A stretch of DNA of 64,000 bases from Nocardioides sp. T2.26MG-1 (GTDB lineage Bacteria; Actinomycetota; Actinomycetes; Propionibacteriales; Nocardioidaceae), in the NCBI RefSeq assembly GCF_950101795.1, contig NZ_CATNLZ010000033.1, positions 184,916 to 248,915 of the forward strand, read 5' to 3'. A program made the translations under genes and the position numbers. Below are positions 56,850-64,000 of the stretch, piece after piece (position 1 is the stretch's first letter; each line of letters starts with the position of its first letter). The notes below the pieces were generated by a model. It was not told the origin of the DNA. It made no database searches and saw only the letters and a program-made list of their open reading frames with translations.

Positions 56850-57737
56850 ATGAACCACGCTGGTGCTGTGTCGACAGCATCCGCGCTCGCTCGCGCCCAC
56901 CCATGGCCTCGGTGGGCGCGCGGGCTCTTCGAGCTCGTCCTCGTCGTGGGCCTCTGGGTCCTCTACAGCCTCGCCCGGCTGCTCGCCGACACCAACATGG
57001 CGCCCGCGCTCCGTCGCGCCGACGAGCTGGTCGACATCGAGGGCCTGATCGGCATCCAGTGGGAGGTGCCGCTCAACCGGCTGTTCACCGACTACAAGGT
57101 GATCGGCCTGCTCGGCAGCTACTGGTACGCCAGCCTCCACTACATCGTCACCGCCGCCGTGCTGATCTGGCTGTGGCGCCTCGGCGCCGACCGCTACGGC
57201 CCGGCCCGCCGGGCGCTCGTCATCGGCACCCTGCTGGGGCTGATGGCCTACATCTCGCTGCCCACCGCGCCGCCGCGGTTCATCGGTGGGTACGTCGACG
57301 TCCTCAGCCTGCACGCGGCCGACGGCTGGTGGGGCGGGGACGCCTCCGCGCCGCGCGGGCTGGGCGGGCTCACCAACGAGCTCGCCGCGTTCCCGTCGCT
57401 GCACGCCGGCTGGTCGCTCTGGGTCGCGCTCGCGCTGCAGATCTACGCCTCCCGCAAGTGGGTGCGCGTGCTCGGCTGGCTCTACGCCCTCGGCACGGCG
57501 ATCGTGATCGTCGGCACCGGCAACCACTGGGTGATCGACGCGATCGTCGGCTGGATGGTCATCGCAGCCGGCTGGGCCGCCGCCGAGGCGCTGGGCCGGA
57601 TCCAGATCAGCCGTCTGGTGCGGCGGATCCTCCGCAGCGAGCCGGCGCCGTACCTGGCCGCTGCCGAGGTCGACGGCGACGATGAGCACGAGGACCATGA
57701 GGACGTAGGTCATCACCTGGTCGAGTCGGAACAGTGA
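56850..57737 (+). CDS. PAP2-superfamily membrane phosphatase
   Basis: A 295-residue membrane protein with about six helices. The phosphatase motifs are PTAPPRFIGG near residue 142, AAFPSLHAGWSLW near 185 (the Ser-x-His of motif 2) and GTGNHWVIDAIVGW near 225 (motif 3). The spacing and PSLHAG form suit the inositolphosphotransferase Aur1/Ipt1-like branch of PAP2 enzymes, which act on phospholipid or inositol-lipid substrates. A 25-residue acidic, His-rich tail ends the protein. ATG 56850 follows GGGGAGG. Exported phosphatases are encoded downstream. Confidence 0.87.
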   Translation: MNHAGAVSTASALARAHPWPRWARGLFELVLVVGLWVLYSLARLLADTNMAPALRRADELVDIEGLIGIQWEVPLNRLFTDYKVIGLLGSYWYASLHYIVTAAVLIWLWRLGADRYGPARRALVIGTLLGLMAYISLPTAPPRFIGGYVDVLSLHAADGWWGGDASAPRGLGGLTNELAAFPSLHAGWSLWVALALQIYASRKWVRVLGWLYALGTAIVIVGTGNHWVIDAIVGWMVIAAGWAAAEALGRIQISRLVRRILRSEPAPYLAAAEVDGDDEHEDHEDVGHHLVESEQ

Positions 57738-57860
57738 GACCGACTGGCTGAGCGGCGGTTCCGTCTGCGTCGACGGTCGACCAGGTGTCGCCCAGGTGAA
57801 CGGACGATGCTCACACCCGTCCATCCGTGCCCGGCGGGCCGATCCGTCGTTCACTAAGGC

Positions 57861-59540
57861 GTGACCACGCCTCCCCTGCACCGACGAACCGTCCTCGGCA
57901 CCGCATCCGCCGGGGCGGCGGCCCTCGCCGTCGCCTGTCCCGACGGCGGCAGCGCCGCCGCAGCTGCCGAGGCGCCGGCCCGGCGCCGCAGCCCCTTCCG
58001 TCACGGTGTCGCGTCGGGCGACCCGCTCCCCCACGCCGTGCTGATCTGGACCCGGCTCACGCCGACCGCGGCGAGCACCCCCGGGTCGGGCCAGGGCCCG
58101 CGGGTCGCGGTGCGGTGGGAGGTCGCTACCGACGCGGCGTTCCAGCGGGTCGTGCGGCGCGGGACGTTTCAGACCGGGCCGGCCCGCGACCACACGGTCA
58201 AGGTCGACGTGACCGGTCTCGAGCCGGCCACCTGGTACCACTACCGCTTCCGGTACGGCGCCGCCACCAGCCCGGTCGGCCGGACCCGCACCGCCCCGGC
58301 CGCCGACGCCACGCCCGACCACGTCCGGTTCGGCGTGGTCTCCTGCGCGAACCTGCAGGCCGGCTGGTTCTCGGCGTACCGCGGGCTCGCCGCGCGCGAC
58401 GACCTGCACGCCGTCCTGCACCTGGGCGACTACCTCTACGAGTACGGACCGGGCCAGTACGGCTACGGCATCAGCGACCGGGACATCCGTCCGCACGTCC
58501 CGGCCCACGAGATGGTCTCGCTGGCCGACTACCGCCAGCGGCACGCGCAGTACAAGCAGGATCCCGACCTGCAGGCGCTGCACGCGAAGTACCCGTGGAT
58601 CATCACCTGGGACGACCACGAGGTCGCCAACGACGCCTACCGCGACGGCGCCGAGAACCACAACACCGACCTCGGCGAGGGCTCCTTCCTGAAGCGCCGG
58701 GCGCGGGCGCACCGGGCCTACGACGAGTGGATGCCGGTGCGGATGGACGGCACCGCCCGGCTCGGCGACGGCGACCGGCTCTTCCGCCGGCTGCGCTTCG
58801 GGCGGCTGGCCGAGATCAGCATGCTCGACCTGCGCAGCTACCGCGACGCCCAGGTCCCGTTCCCCGGCCCCGCGGTCAGCGACCCCGACCGCTCCATCAC
58901 CGGACGCCAGCAGCTCGACTGGCTCAAGCAGTCGCTGTCGCGCGGCCGCGCCCAGTGGAAGATCATCGGCAACCCGGTGATGATCGCGCCCGTCGACTTC
59001 GCGGCCCTCCCCCACGACCTCGTCGACCCGGTCAACGACGTGACCGGGCTGATCCCGCGCGACGGCATCCCGTACAACGTCGACCAGTGGGACGGCTACA
59101 CCGACGACCGGCGCGAGGTGTTCGAGCACATCCGCGACCACCAGGTCACCGACGCGCTGTTCGTCACCGGCGACATCCACTCGGGGTGGGCGTGCGAGCT
59201 GCCGTACGACGCCTCGACCTATCCGGTCGGCGACTCCGCCGGGGTGGAGTTCGTGTGCTCCTCGGTGACCTCGAACAACCTCAAGGACATCACCGGCACG
59301 CCGCCCCACTCGACCAGCACCGTGGTGGAGGGGATCATCAAGGCCAACAACCGGCACATCAAGTACCTCAACTTCGACGACCACGGCTTCTCGGTGCTCG
59401 ACGTGACCCCCACCCGCGCCCAGATGGACTGGTACGTGATCGGCGACCGTGCCGAGCGGGACACCCCGATCACCTGGTCGGTGTCCTATGCGACCAAGAC
59501 CGGCACCGGACGCGTCGAGCAGGTCTCGGAGCCGGTGTGA
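57861..59540 (+). CDS. Tat-exported alkaline phosphatase D
   Basis: A 559-residue PhoD enzyme. The Tat signal is LHRRTVLGTASAGAAALAVA at residues 6-25. The N-terminal PhoD domain starts SPFRHGVASGDPLPHAVLIWTRLTP, and the metal-site motifs are HLGDYLYEYG, WDDHEVANDAYRDGAENH and FVTGDIHSGWA. Only about 30% of it aligns with the copy at 28994-30553 in pattern, so the two are different subtypes. The GTG start at 57861 is used. The stop overlaps the start of the following phosphatase gene (GTGTGA), so the two are a translational pair likely induced under phosphate need. Confidence 0.92.
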   Translation: MTTPPLHRRTVLGTASAGAAALAVACPDGGSAAAAAEAPARRRSPFRHGVASGDPLPHAVLIWTRLTPTAASTPGSGQGPRVAVRWEVATDAAFQRVVRRGTFQTGPARDHTVKVDVTGLEPATWYHYRFRYGAATSPVGRTRTAPAADATPDHVRFGVVSCANLQAGWFSAYRGLAARDDLHAVLHLGDYLYEYGPGQYGYGISDRDIRPHVPAHEMVSLADYRQRHAQYKQDPDLQALHAKYPWIITWDDHEVANDAYRDGAENHNTDLGEGSFLKRRARAHRAYDEWMPVRMDGTARLGDGDRLFRRLRFGRLAEISMLDLRSYRDAQVPFPGPAVSDPDRSITGRQQLDWLKQSLSRGRAQWKIIGNPVMIAPVDFAALPHDLVDPVNDVTGLIPRDGIPYNVDQWDGYTDDRREVFEHIRDHQVTDALFVTGDIHSGWACELPYDASTYPVGDSAGVEFVCSSVTSNNLKDITGTPPHSTSTVVEGIIKANNRHIKYLNFDDHGFSVLDVTPTRAQMDWYVIGDRAERDTPITWSVSYATKTGTGRVEQVSEPV

Positions 59541-60790
59541 GCGGCCAGATCCGGGGAGACCGGCGTACCTTCCTCAAGGCCGGCGCCGCCGGCCTGGTGT
59601 TCTCCACGGTCGCCGGCACCCCGGGGCGCGCAGACGCCGCCCGGAGCCGCAAGCGGGCCTACGTCCTGGTCATCGACGGATGCCGCCCCGACGAGATCGA
59701 CTCCGGCCTGACCCCCCACCTCGCTGCGCTGCGCGACGGCGGGCTGCGGTTCCCGCAGGCCTCCTCGATGCCGGTGATGGAGACCATCCCCAACCACGTG
59801 ATGATGATGACCGGGCTGCGGCCCGACCGCACGGGCGTGCCGGCCAACTCCGTCTACGACCGAGCGCTCGGCGAGGTCCGGGACATGGACCGGCCCTCCG
59901 ACATCCGCTGCGACACGCTGATCGGGCGGCTCAACCGGCGCGGGCACACCACCGGCACGGTGCTCAGCAAGACCTACCTGTACGGCGTGTTCGGCGGCCG
60001 CGCCACCCACCGATGGGAGCCGAGTCCGACCCTCCCGATCACCGAGCACGCCCCGGACGTGTTCACGATCGACGCGGCGATCACCATGCTCGAGGAGTTC
60101 GACCCGAGCCTGATGTTCGTCAACCTCGGCGACATCGACCGGTTCGGGCACGCCGACCTCACCGGCACCACGCTCCGGCTCGCCCGGCGGCTGGCGCTCG
60201 CCGACACCGACCTCCAGGTGCAGCGGTTCCTCGACGCGCTCGAGGCGCAGGGCGTGTGGGAGCAGTCGATCGTGATCGTGCTCGCCGACCACTCCATGGA
60301 CTGGTCGACGCCCGACAAGGTGATCAGCCTGACCGGCCCGCTCGCCGCCGACCCGCTGCTGGCCGGCAACGTGCAGATCGCCGACAACGGCGGCGCGGAC
60401 CTCCTGTACTGGACCGGCCCCGAGGCGCAGCGCGCCGCGGCGGTCGGCCGGATGCGGGCGATCGCCCGAGCGCAGGACGGCGTGCTCGCGGCCTACCCGC
60501 GCACCGCACCGTGGCTGCGCCTCGGCCCGGAGGCCGGCGACGTCGTGGTGTTCTGCAAGGCCGGCTGGCGGTTCAGCGACCCGGACCTGTTCGCGAACCC
60601 GATCCCCGGCAACCACGGCCACCCCGCCACCCGGTCCATCCCGTTCTTCATCGGCGGCGGCCACCGCGCCGTACCCCGCCGCACCGCGTCGTCCCGCGTG
60701 GCTCGCACCATCGACGTCGCGCCCACGGTCGCCGCGTTCTTCGGCGCCGGCGCACCGCGGGGCGGCTACGACGGACGCAGCCTGCTCTGA
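59537..60790 (+). CDS. Tat-exported alkaline-phosphatase/nucleotide-pyrophosphatase-family hydrolase
   Basis: A 417-residue enzyme of the type I phosphodiesterase/nucleotide pyrophosphatase fold. A Tat signal (GDRRTFLKAGAAGLVFSTVAG) covers the first 30 residues. Metal and nucleophile motifs are VLVIDGCRPDEIDSG, METIPNHVMMMTGLRPDRTG with the Thr nucleophile, VNLGDIDRFGHAD, IVLADHSMDW and NHGHPATRSIPFF. It would release phosphate or nucleoside monophosphate from phosphodiesters outside the cell. It begins with GTG inside the stop of the PhoD gene. Confidence 0.9.
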   Translation: MSGQIRGDRRTFLKAGAAGLVFSTVAGTPGRADAARSRKRAYVLVIDGCRPDEIDSGLTPHLAALRDGGLRFPQASSMPVMETIPNHVMMMTGLRPDRTGVPANSVYDRALGEVRDMDRPSDIRCDTLIGRLNRRGHTTGTVLSKTYLYGVFGGRATHRWEPSPTLPITEHAPDVFTIDAAITMLEEFDPSLMFVNLGDIDRFGHADLTGTTLRLARRLALADTDLQVQRFLDALEAQGVWEQSIVIVLADHSMDWSTPDKVISLTGPLAADPLLAGNVQIADNGGADLLYWTGPEAQRAAAVGRMRAIARAQDGVLAAYPRTAPWLRLGPEAGDVVVFCKAGWRFSDPDLFANPIPGNHGHPATRSIPFFIGGGHRAVPRRTASSRVARTIDVAPTVAAFFGAGAPRGGYDGRSLL

Positions 60791-60879
60791 GCGGCGACAG
60801 TCAGGGTCGAGTGGGGGTCCTGGAGCTGCGTGGGGCGGTGAGCCTCCCCACCGACGCACGAGGGCAGGCGGGGCCGTGA

Positions 60880-62373
60880 TTGGGTGAGCAGGTGCGTCTC
60901 CGTCCTGCTCTGGTCCCCGCCGTGTGCGCCACGGTCGCCGCTGTGCTGTGGGGGCTGGTGGGGCCGGTGCCGGCACAGGCGACCCCCGAGAGCCGGCCGG
61001 CGGCCGCTCGGGCGCTGGCCGGGGCCCGGGCGGCGCTCAGCGGCGCCACCCACCGCGACGTCACGCTCGCGCTGCGCGACCTGCGCCGCCACCGCGACGA
61101 GCTGTCCAGCGCCGACCGGGCCGGCGCGGACCGGCTGCTGACCCGGCCGAGCGCCACGCACGCGAAGTGCTTCACGCTCGTGTGCGTGCACTGGTCGACG
61201 ACCGGCACCGGCAAGGCGAGCTCGGCGTACGTCGAGCAGGTCGCGAAGACCGCCGAGCACGTGCTGGCGACGTACGTCGCGGCCGGCTACCGCGCACCCG
61301 AGAGCGACGGTCTCCGGGGCGGCAGCGGGCTGCTGGACATCTACCTGCAGGACCTCGGCGGCCGCGGGCTCTACGGCTACTGCGACACCGACGTCCCGCC
61401 ACCGGCCGACGGCCCCAACGACGCCTGGGCCTACTGCGCGTTCGACAACGACTACGCGGAGTTCCCCACACACAGCCCGCTCGCCAACCTCCAGGTCACC
61501 GCGGCCCACGAGCTCTTCCACGCCGTGCAGTTCGCCTACGACTACTACGAGGACGCGTGGTTCATGGAGGCGACCGCGACCTGGGCGGAGGACGAGGTCT
61601 ACGACGACGTCGACGACAACCTGCAGTACCTCGCCGAGAGCCCGCTGGCCCAGCCCGCCAAGCCGATGGACCACTTCGAGTCCGTCGGCATGCGCCAGTA
61701 CGGCGACTGGATCTTCTTCCGCTACCTCACCGAGAACCTCGGCGGGCGCAAGGGCGGCCTGCCGACGCTGATGCGGGAGCTCTGGGAGCGGGTCGACGGC
61801 TCGAAGGGCGCCCCCGACGACTACTCGATCGCCGCGGTGGACCACGTCCTGAAGGAGCGCGGCACCACCCTGCGCGACGTCTGGGCGGCGTTCGGCGACG
61901 CGAACCGCCGGCCCGGCCGGACCTACGACGAGGGCGCCGCGAACGCCTACCCCGTGGCGAGGCCGGCCGCCACGGTGGCGCTCTCGGCCGACCGCCTCGA
62001 CAGCGCCTGGACCACCCGCCGGGTCGACCACCTCGCGAGCGCGACGATCCGCATCACCCGCGACCCCGCGACCGCCCGGCGCCACCTGCGGGTGCGGCTG
62101 GACCTGCCCGCCACCAGGCGTGGGTCGGGGGCCGTCGTCACCGTCTACCGCACCGAAGGCCGGCCGGTGACCACGCCGGTGGCCCTCTCCCGGGACGGCG
62201 ACGCCTCGGTGCGGCTGGCCTTCGGTCGGGACGTGAGGTACGCCGAGGTCACGCTCGCCAACGCCGGCGTCGCCTACAAGTGTTGGCGCGCGGTCGACAC
62301 CGGGTACTCCTGCCGGGGCCGGTCCGAGGACGACGACCTGCCGATGCGGTTCCGGGCCACCGCCCTCCGATAG
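60880..62373 (+). CDS. Secreted MXAN_6640-type putative metalloprotease, first tandem copy
   Basis: A 497-residue exported protein with a signal peptide at residues 1-34 (to PVPAQA). Residues 40-90 are a helical prodomain-like part. The zinc site is QVTAAHELFHAVQFAYDYYEDAWFMEATATWAEDEVYDDVDD near residues 207-248, with HELFH and the Glu-rich third-ligand segment. Relatives are the uncharacterised MXAN_6640-family metalloproteases. It starts at TTG 60880: GGGG lies 6 bases upstream, exactly as in the second copy; GTG 60892 is the alternative. The second copy starts 36 bases after its stop. The C-terminal 120 residues form a beta domain with one Cys pair (CWRAVDTGYSC). Confidence 0.78.
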   Translation: MGEQVRLRPALVPAVCATVAAVLWGLVGPVPAQATPESRPAAARALAGARAALSGATHRDVTLALRDLRRHRDELSSADRAGADRLLTRPSATHAKCFTLVCVHWSTTGTGKASSAYVEQVAKTAEHVLATYVAAGYRAPESDGLRGGSGLLDIYLQDLGGRGLYGYCDTDVPPPADGPNDAWAYCAFDNDYAEFPTHSPLANLQVTAAHELFHAVQFAYDYYEDAWFMEATATWAEDEVYDDVDDNLQYLAESPLAQPAKPMDHFESVGMRQYGDWIFFRYLTENLGGRKGGLPTLMRELWERVDGSKGAPDDYSIAAVDHVLKERGTTLRDVWAAFGDANRRPGRTYDEGAANAYPVARPAATVALSADRLDSAWTTRRVDHLASATIRITRDPATARRHLRVRLDLPATRRGSGAVVTVYRTEGRPVTTPVALSRDGDASVRLAFGRDVRYAEVTLANAGVAYKCWRAVDTGYSCRGRSEDDDLPMRFRATALR

Positions 62374-62409
62374 CCCGATCGGGTCATGCCCCCGGACGCG
62401 GGGATCTAG

Positions 62410-63969
62410 TTGGCTGGAGGGGTGCACCTCCGACCCGCCCTCGCCGTCCCTGCCGTCCTCACCACCCTGGCCGTCCTGGTCGCCGGCGGCCTGTCCGTCG
62501 CGACCGCTGCCGACGACCACGACAGCCGCTCCGACCATCCCGCCAAGGTGTCCGCCTCGCGCTCCGAGGCCCGCGCGGTGCTGGCCGAGGCGCAGGCCGT
62601 GCTGTCCGGGGAGCACCGCGGCGACGCCACGATGGCGCTGCGGGACCTGTGGCTGCACCGCGGCGACCTGGCCGGGGCGGACCGCGCGGCGGCGAACCGG
62701 CTGCTGGCCCGCCCCGATCTGCCGCAGTCGGCCTGTACCGCCGACAACTGCTACCACTGGACGACCAGCGGCGCCGACGCCGTACCGGCCACCGATGCGG
62801 ACTCCGACGGGACGCCCGACTACGTCGAGGCCGTGATCGCGACCGTCGACGGCGTGCACGACAGGTACGTCGCCGCCGGCTACCGGGCGCCGAAGGCCGA
62901 CGGTGTCGCGGGCGGCGACGCCAAGACCGACATCTACCTCGAGGACGTCTTCGACGAGGGCCTCTACGGCTACTGCACCAGCGACATGCCCAACCCGCCC
63001 GCCACCGGGCCCTTCGACGCCTGGGCCTACTGCGTGCTCGACAACGACTACGCCGGGTTCCCGACCAACACGCCGCTGGAGAACCTCCAGGTCACCGCGG
63101 CGCACGAGTACTTCCACGCGGTGCAGTTCGGCTACGACGCCCTCGAGGACTCCTGGCTGATGGAGGCCACCGCGACCTGGGCCGAGGACGAGCTCTACGA
63201 CGACGTCGACGACAACCTGCAGTACCTGCCGGAGAGCCCGCTCAAGAGGCCCGCCCAGCCCCTGGACACGTTCAACGAGGACGGCGCGCAGTACGGCACC
63301 TGGGTCTTCTTCCGCTTCCTCACCGAGCAGCTCGACGCCGCCGAGGGCGGGCTGCCGACGCTGGTGCGCGACATCTGGCGGCGCGCCGACGGCGCCGCCG
63401 GCGGCCGGGACGAGTACTCGATCCAGGCCGTCGCGAACACGCTCGGCGACTACGGCTACGACCTCACCACGCTCTACGCCCTGTTCGCCACCGCCAACCG
63501 GGCGCCGGCGCGGTGGTACGCCGAGGGCGCCGCCAACCACTACCCGACCGCGCCGCCGGCCGGGAGCTTCAAGCTCACCAGTGCGAAGAAGGACAGCGGC
63601 TGGAAGGCCGCCACCCTCAAGCACCTGTCGAGCGTCACGGCCCGGTTCGTGCCCGGCACCGGCCTGAGTGCCACCTCGTGGAAGCTGAGGCTCACGCTCG
63701 ACCTGCCCGACCGCGCCACCCGTCCGGCCGCCGTGGTCACCGTCTACCGCAAGGCCGGCGCCCCGCTGGTGTCCGTGGTGCCGCTCAGCTCGTCCGGCGG
63801 CGCCACCCGCAAGGTCGGGTTCGGCTCGAAGAGCGTGCGGTACGTCGAGGTCACGCTGGCCAACGTCGGCACCCGCTACACCTGCTGGAACGGCGGCGCC
63901 TACTCCTGCAACGGCAGCTCGAGGGACGACGGCCGCAAGGTGCTGGTGCGGGCGACGGCGACGCGTTAG
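62410..63969 (+). CDS. Secreted MXAN_6640-type putative metalloprotease, second tandem copy
   Basis: A 519-residue paralogue of the preceding gene with the same architecture: signal peptide (to SVATAADD), helical N-terminal part, Ca-loop-like insert DADSDGTPDYVEAVI near residue 135, zinc site TAAHEYFHAVQFGYDALEDSWLMEATATWAEDELYDDVDDNLQYL near 230-275, and a C-terminal beta domain ending CWNGGAYSCNGSSRDD. The extra Asp-rich insert distinguishes it from copy one. The TTG start at 62410 has GGGG 6 bases upstream; GTG 62422 would have its ribosome site almost touching. The last 31 bases of the window hold no feature I can see. Confidence 0.8.
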   Translation: MAGGVHLRPALAVPAVLTTLAVLVAGGLSVATAADDHDSRSDHPAKVSASRSEARAVLAEAQAVLSGEHRGDATMALRDLWLHRGDLAGADRAAANRLLARPDLPQSACTADNCYHWTTSGADAVPATDADSDGTPDYVEAVIATVDGVHDRYVAAGYRAPKADGVAGGDAKTDIYLEDVFDEGLYGYCTSDMPNPPATGPFDAWAYCVLDNDYAGFPTNTPLENLQVTAAHEYFHAVQFGYDALEDSWLMEATATWAEDELYDDVDDNLQYLPESPLKRPAQPLDTFNEDGAQYGTWVFFRFLTEQLDAAEGGLPTLVRDIWRRADGAAGGRDEYSIQAVANTLGDYGYDLTTLYALFATANRAPARWYAEGAANHYPTAPPAGSFKLTSAKKDSGWKAATLKHLSSVTARFVPGTGLSATSWKLRLTLDLPDRATRPAAVVTVYRKAGAPLVSVVPLSSSGGATRKVGFGSKSVRYVEVTLANVGTRYTCWNGGAYSCNGSSRDDGRKVLVRATATR

Positions 63970-64000
63970 GGCGTGGCCCCGGCCGACAGCCGGGCCAGCG

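Noticed and set aside
60766..63624. 952-codon minus-strand frame opposite the two metalloproteases
   Set aside because: Repeats of Val/Gly/Arg/His reflect the complement of Asp-, Tyr- and Glu-rich coding; it has no motif and two real secreted proteins lie opposite.

Overview
The window is 64 kb of very GC-rich, gene-dense chromosomal DNA from an actinobacterium, most likely Nocardioides or a close relative in the Nocardioidaceae. Supporting signs are the strong G/C bias at third codon positions, many GTG starts, a DUF222/HNH gene, a class II (B12-dependent) ribonucleotide reductase beside nrdR, lexA near a LysM-type SOS gene, a SigB/SigF-type sigma factor, and many start codons directly downstream of a -10 hexamer with no Shine-Dalgarno (leaderless transcripts). 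The genus is an inference from gene content. I see no rRNA, tRNA, CRISPR array, insertion sequence or prophage, and no gene-free stretch over 300 bases.

Layout. 1-1.3 kb: end of a DUF2237 gene and two unknown genes. 1.3-5.6 kb: a copper island (CopA ATPase with an unusual C-terminal extension, CopZ, a 52-residue ORF, an AhpD-like protein) carrying three near-identical ATACCCC/GGGGTAT palindromes. 5.6-12.9 kb: aldo/keto reductase, TfoX-like protein, a DksA/TraR zinc finger overlapping rlmC, a large secreted DUF11 protein, and a TetR regulator with a clear operator. 12.9-20.4 kb: antiporter, two VOC proteins (one internally deleted), an Asp-rich secreted protein next to an ECF sigma factor and an Asp-rich membrane protein, a fatty-acid desaturase, and an ArsR/SRPBCC pair. 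20.4-33 kb: DUF222, GrpB, SWIM, MFS, gamma-glutamyltransferase, PhoD and cholesterol-oxidase-like genes. 33-42 kb: sugar kinase plus GH4 glycosidase, an ATPase-less helicase-insert-like protein, M1 peptidase, GNAT/MFS pair, SprT-like protein. 42-48 kb: luciferase-like oxidoreductase, PLP enzyme, FUSC-type exporter, tautomerase, a broken and an intact SDR with a divergent regulator, and a fibronectin-III remnant.

48-56.8 kb is the core genome-maintenance region. nrdR and nrdJ share one direction. Their upstream region has two NrdR-box-like sites 31 bp apart and six DnaA-box-like TGTG sites, five of them spaced 21-22 bp. Both genes carry the same 45-bp palindromic repeat in the same reading frame. 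Next come a SigB/SigF-type sigma factor, a GAF-HATPase protein, a ChiZ/DivS-like LysM protein under an SOS-box cluster, an SDR gene, and lexA with its own SOS box over the -35 element. 56.8-64 kb encodes exported hydrolases: a PAP2 phosphatase, PhoD, a second Tat-exported phosphatase or phosphodiesterase, and two tandem secreted metalloproteases.

The strongest leads are the phased DnaA-like array at the nrdR-nrdJ control region, the protein-coding 45-bp repeat in two functionally linked genes, the SDR lodged inside the lexA/LysM SOS locus, and a three-copy cysteine-pair module in the 801-residue secreted protein.
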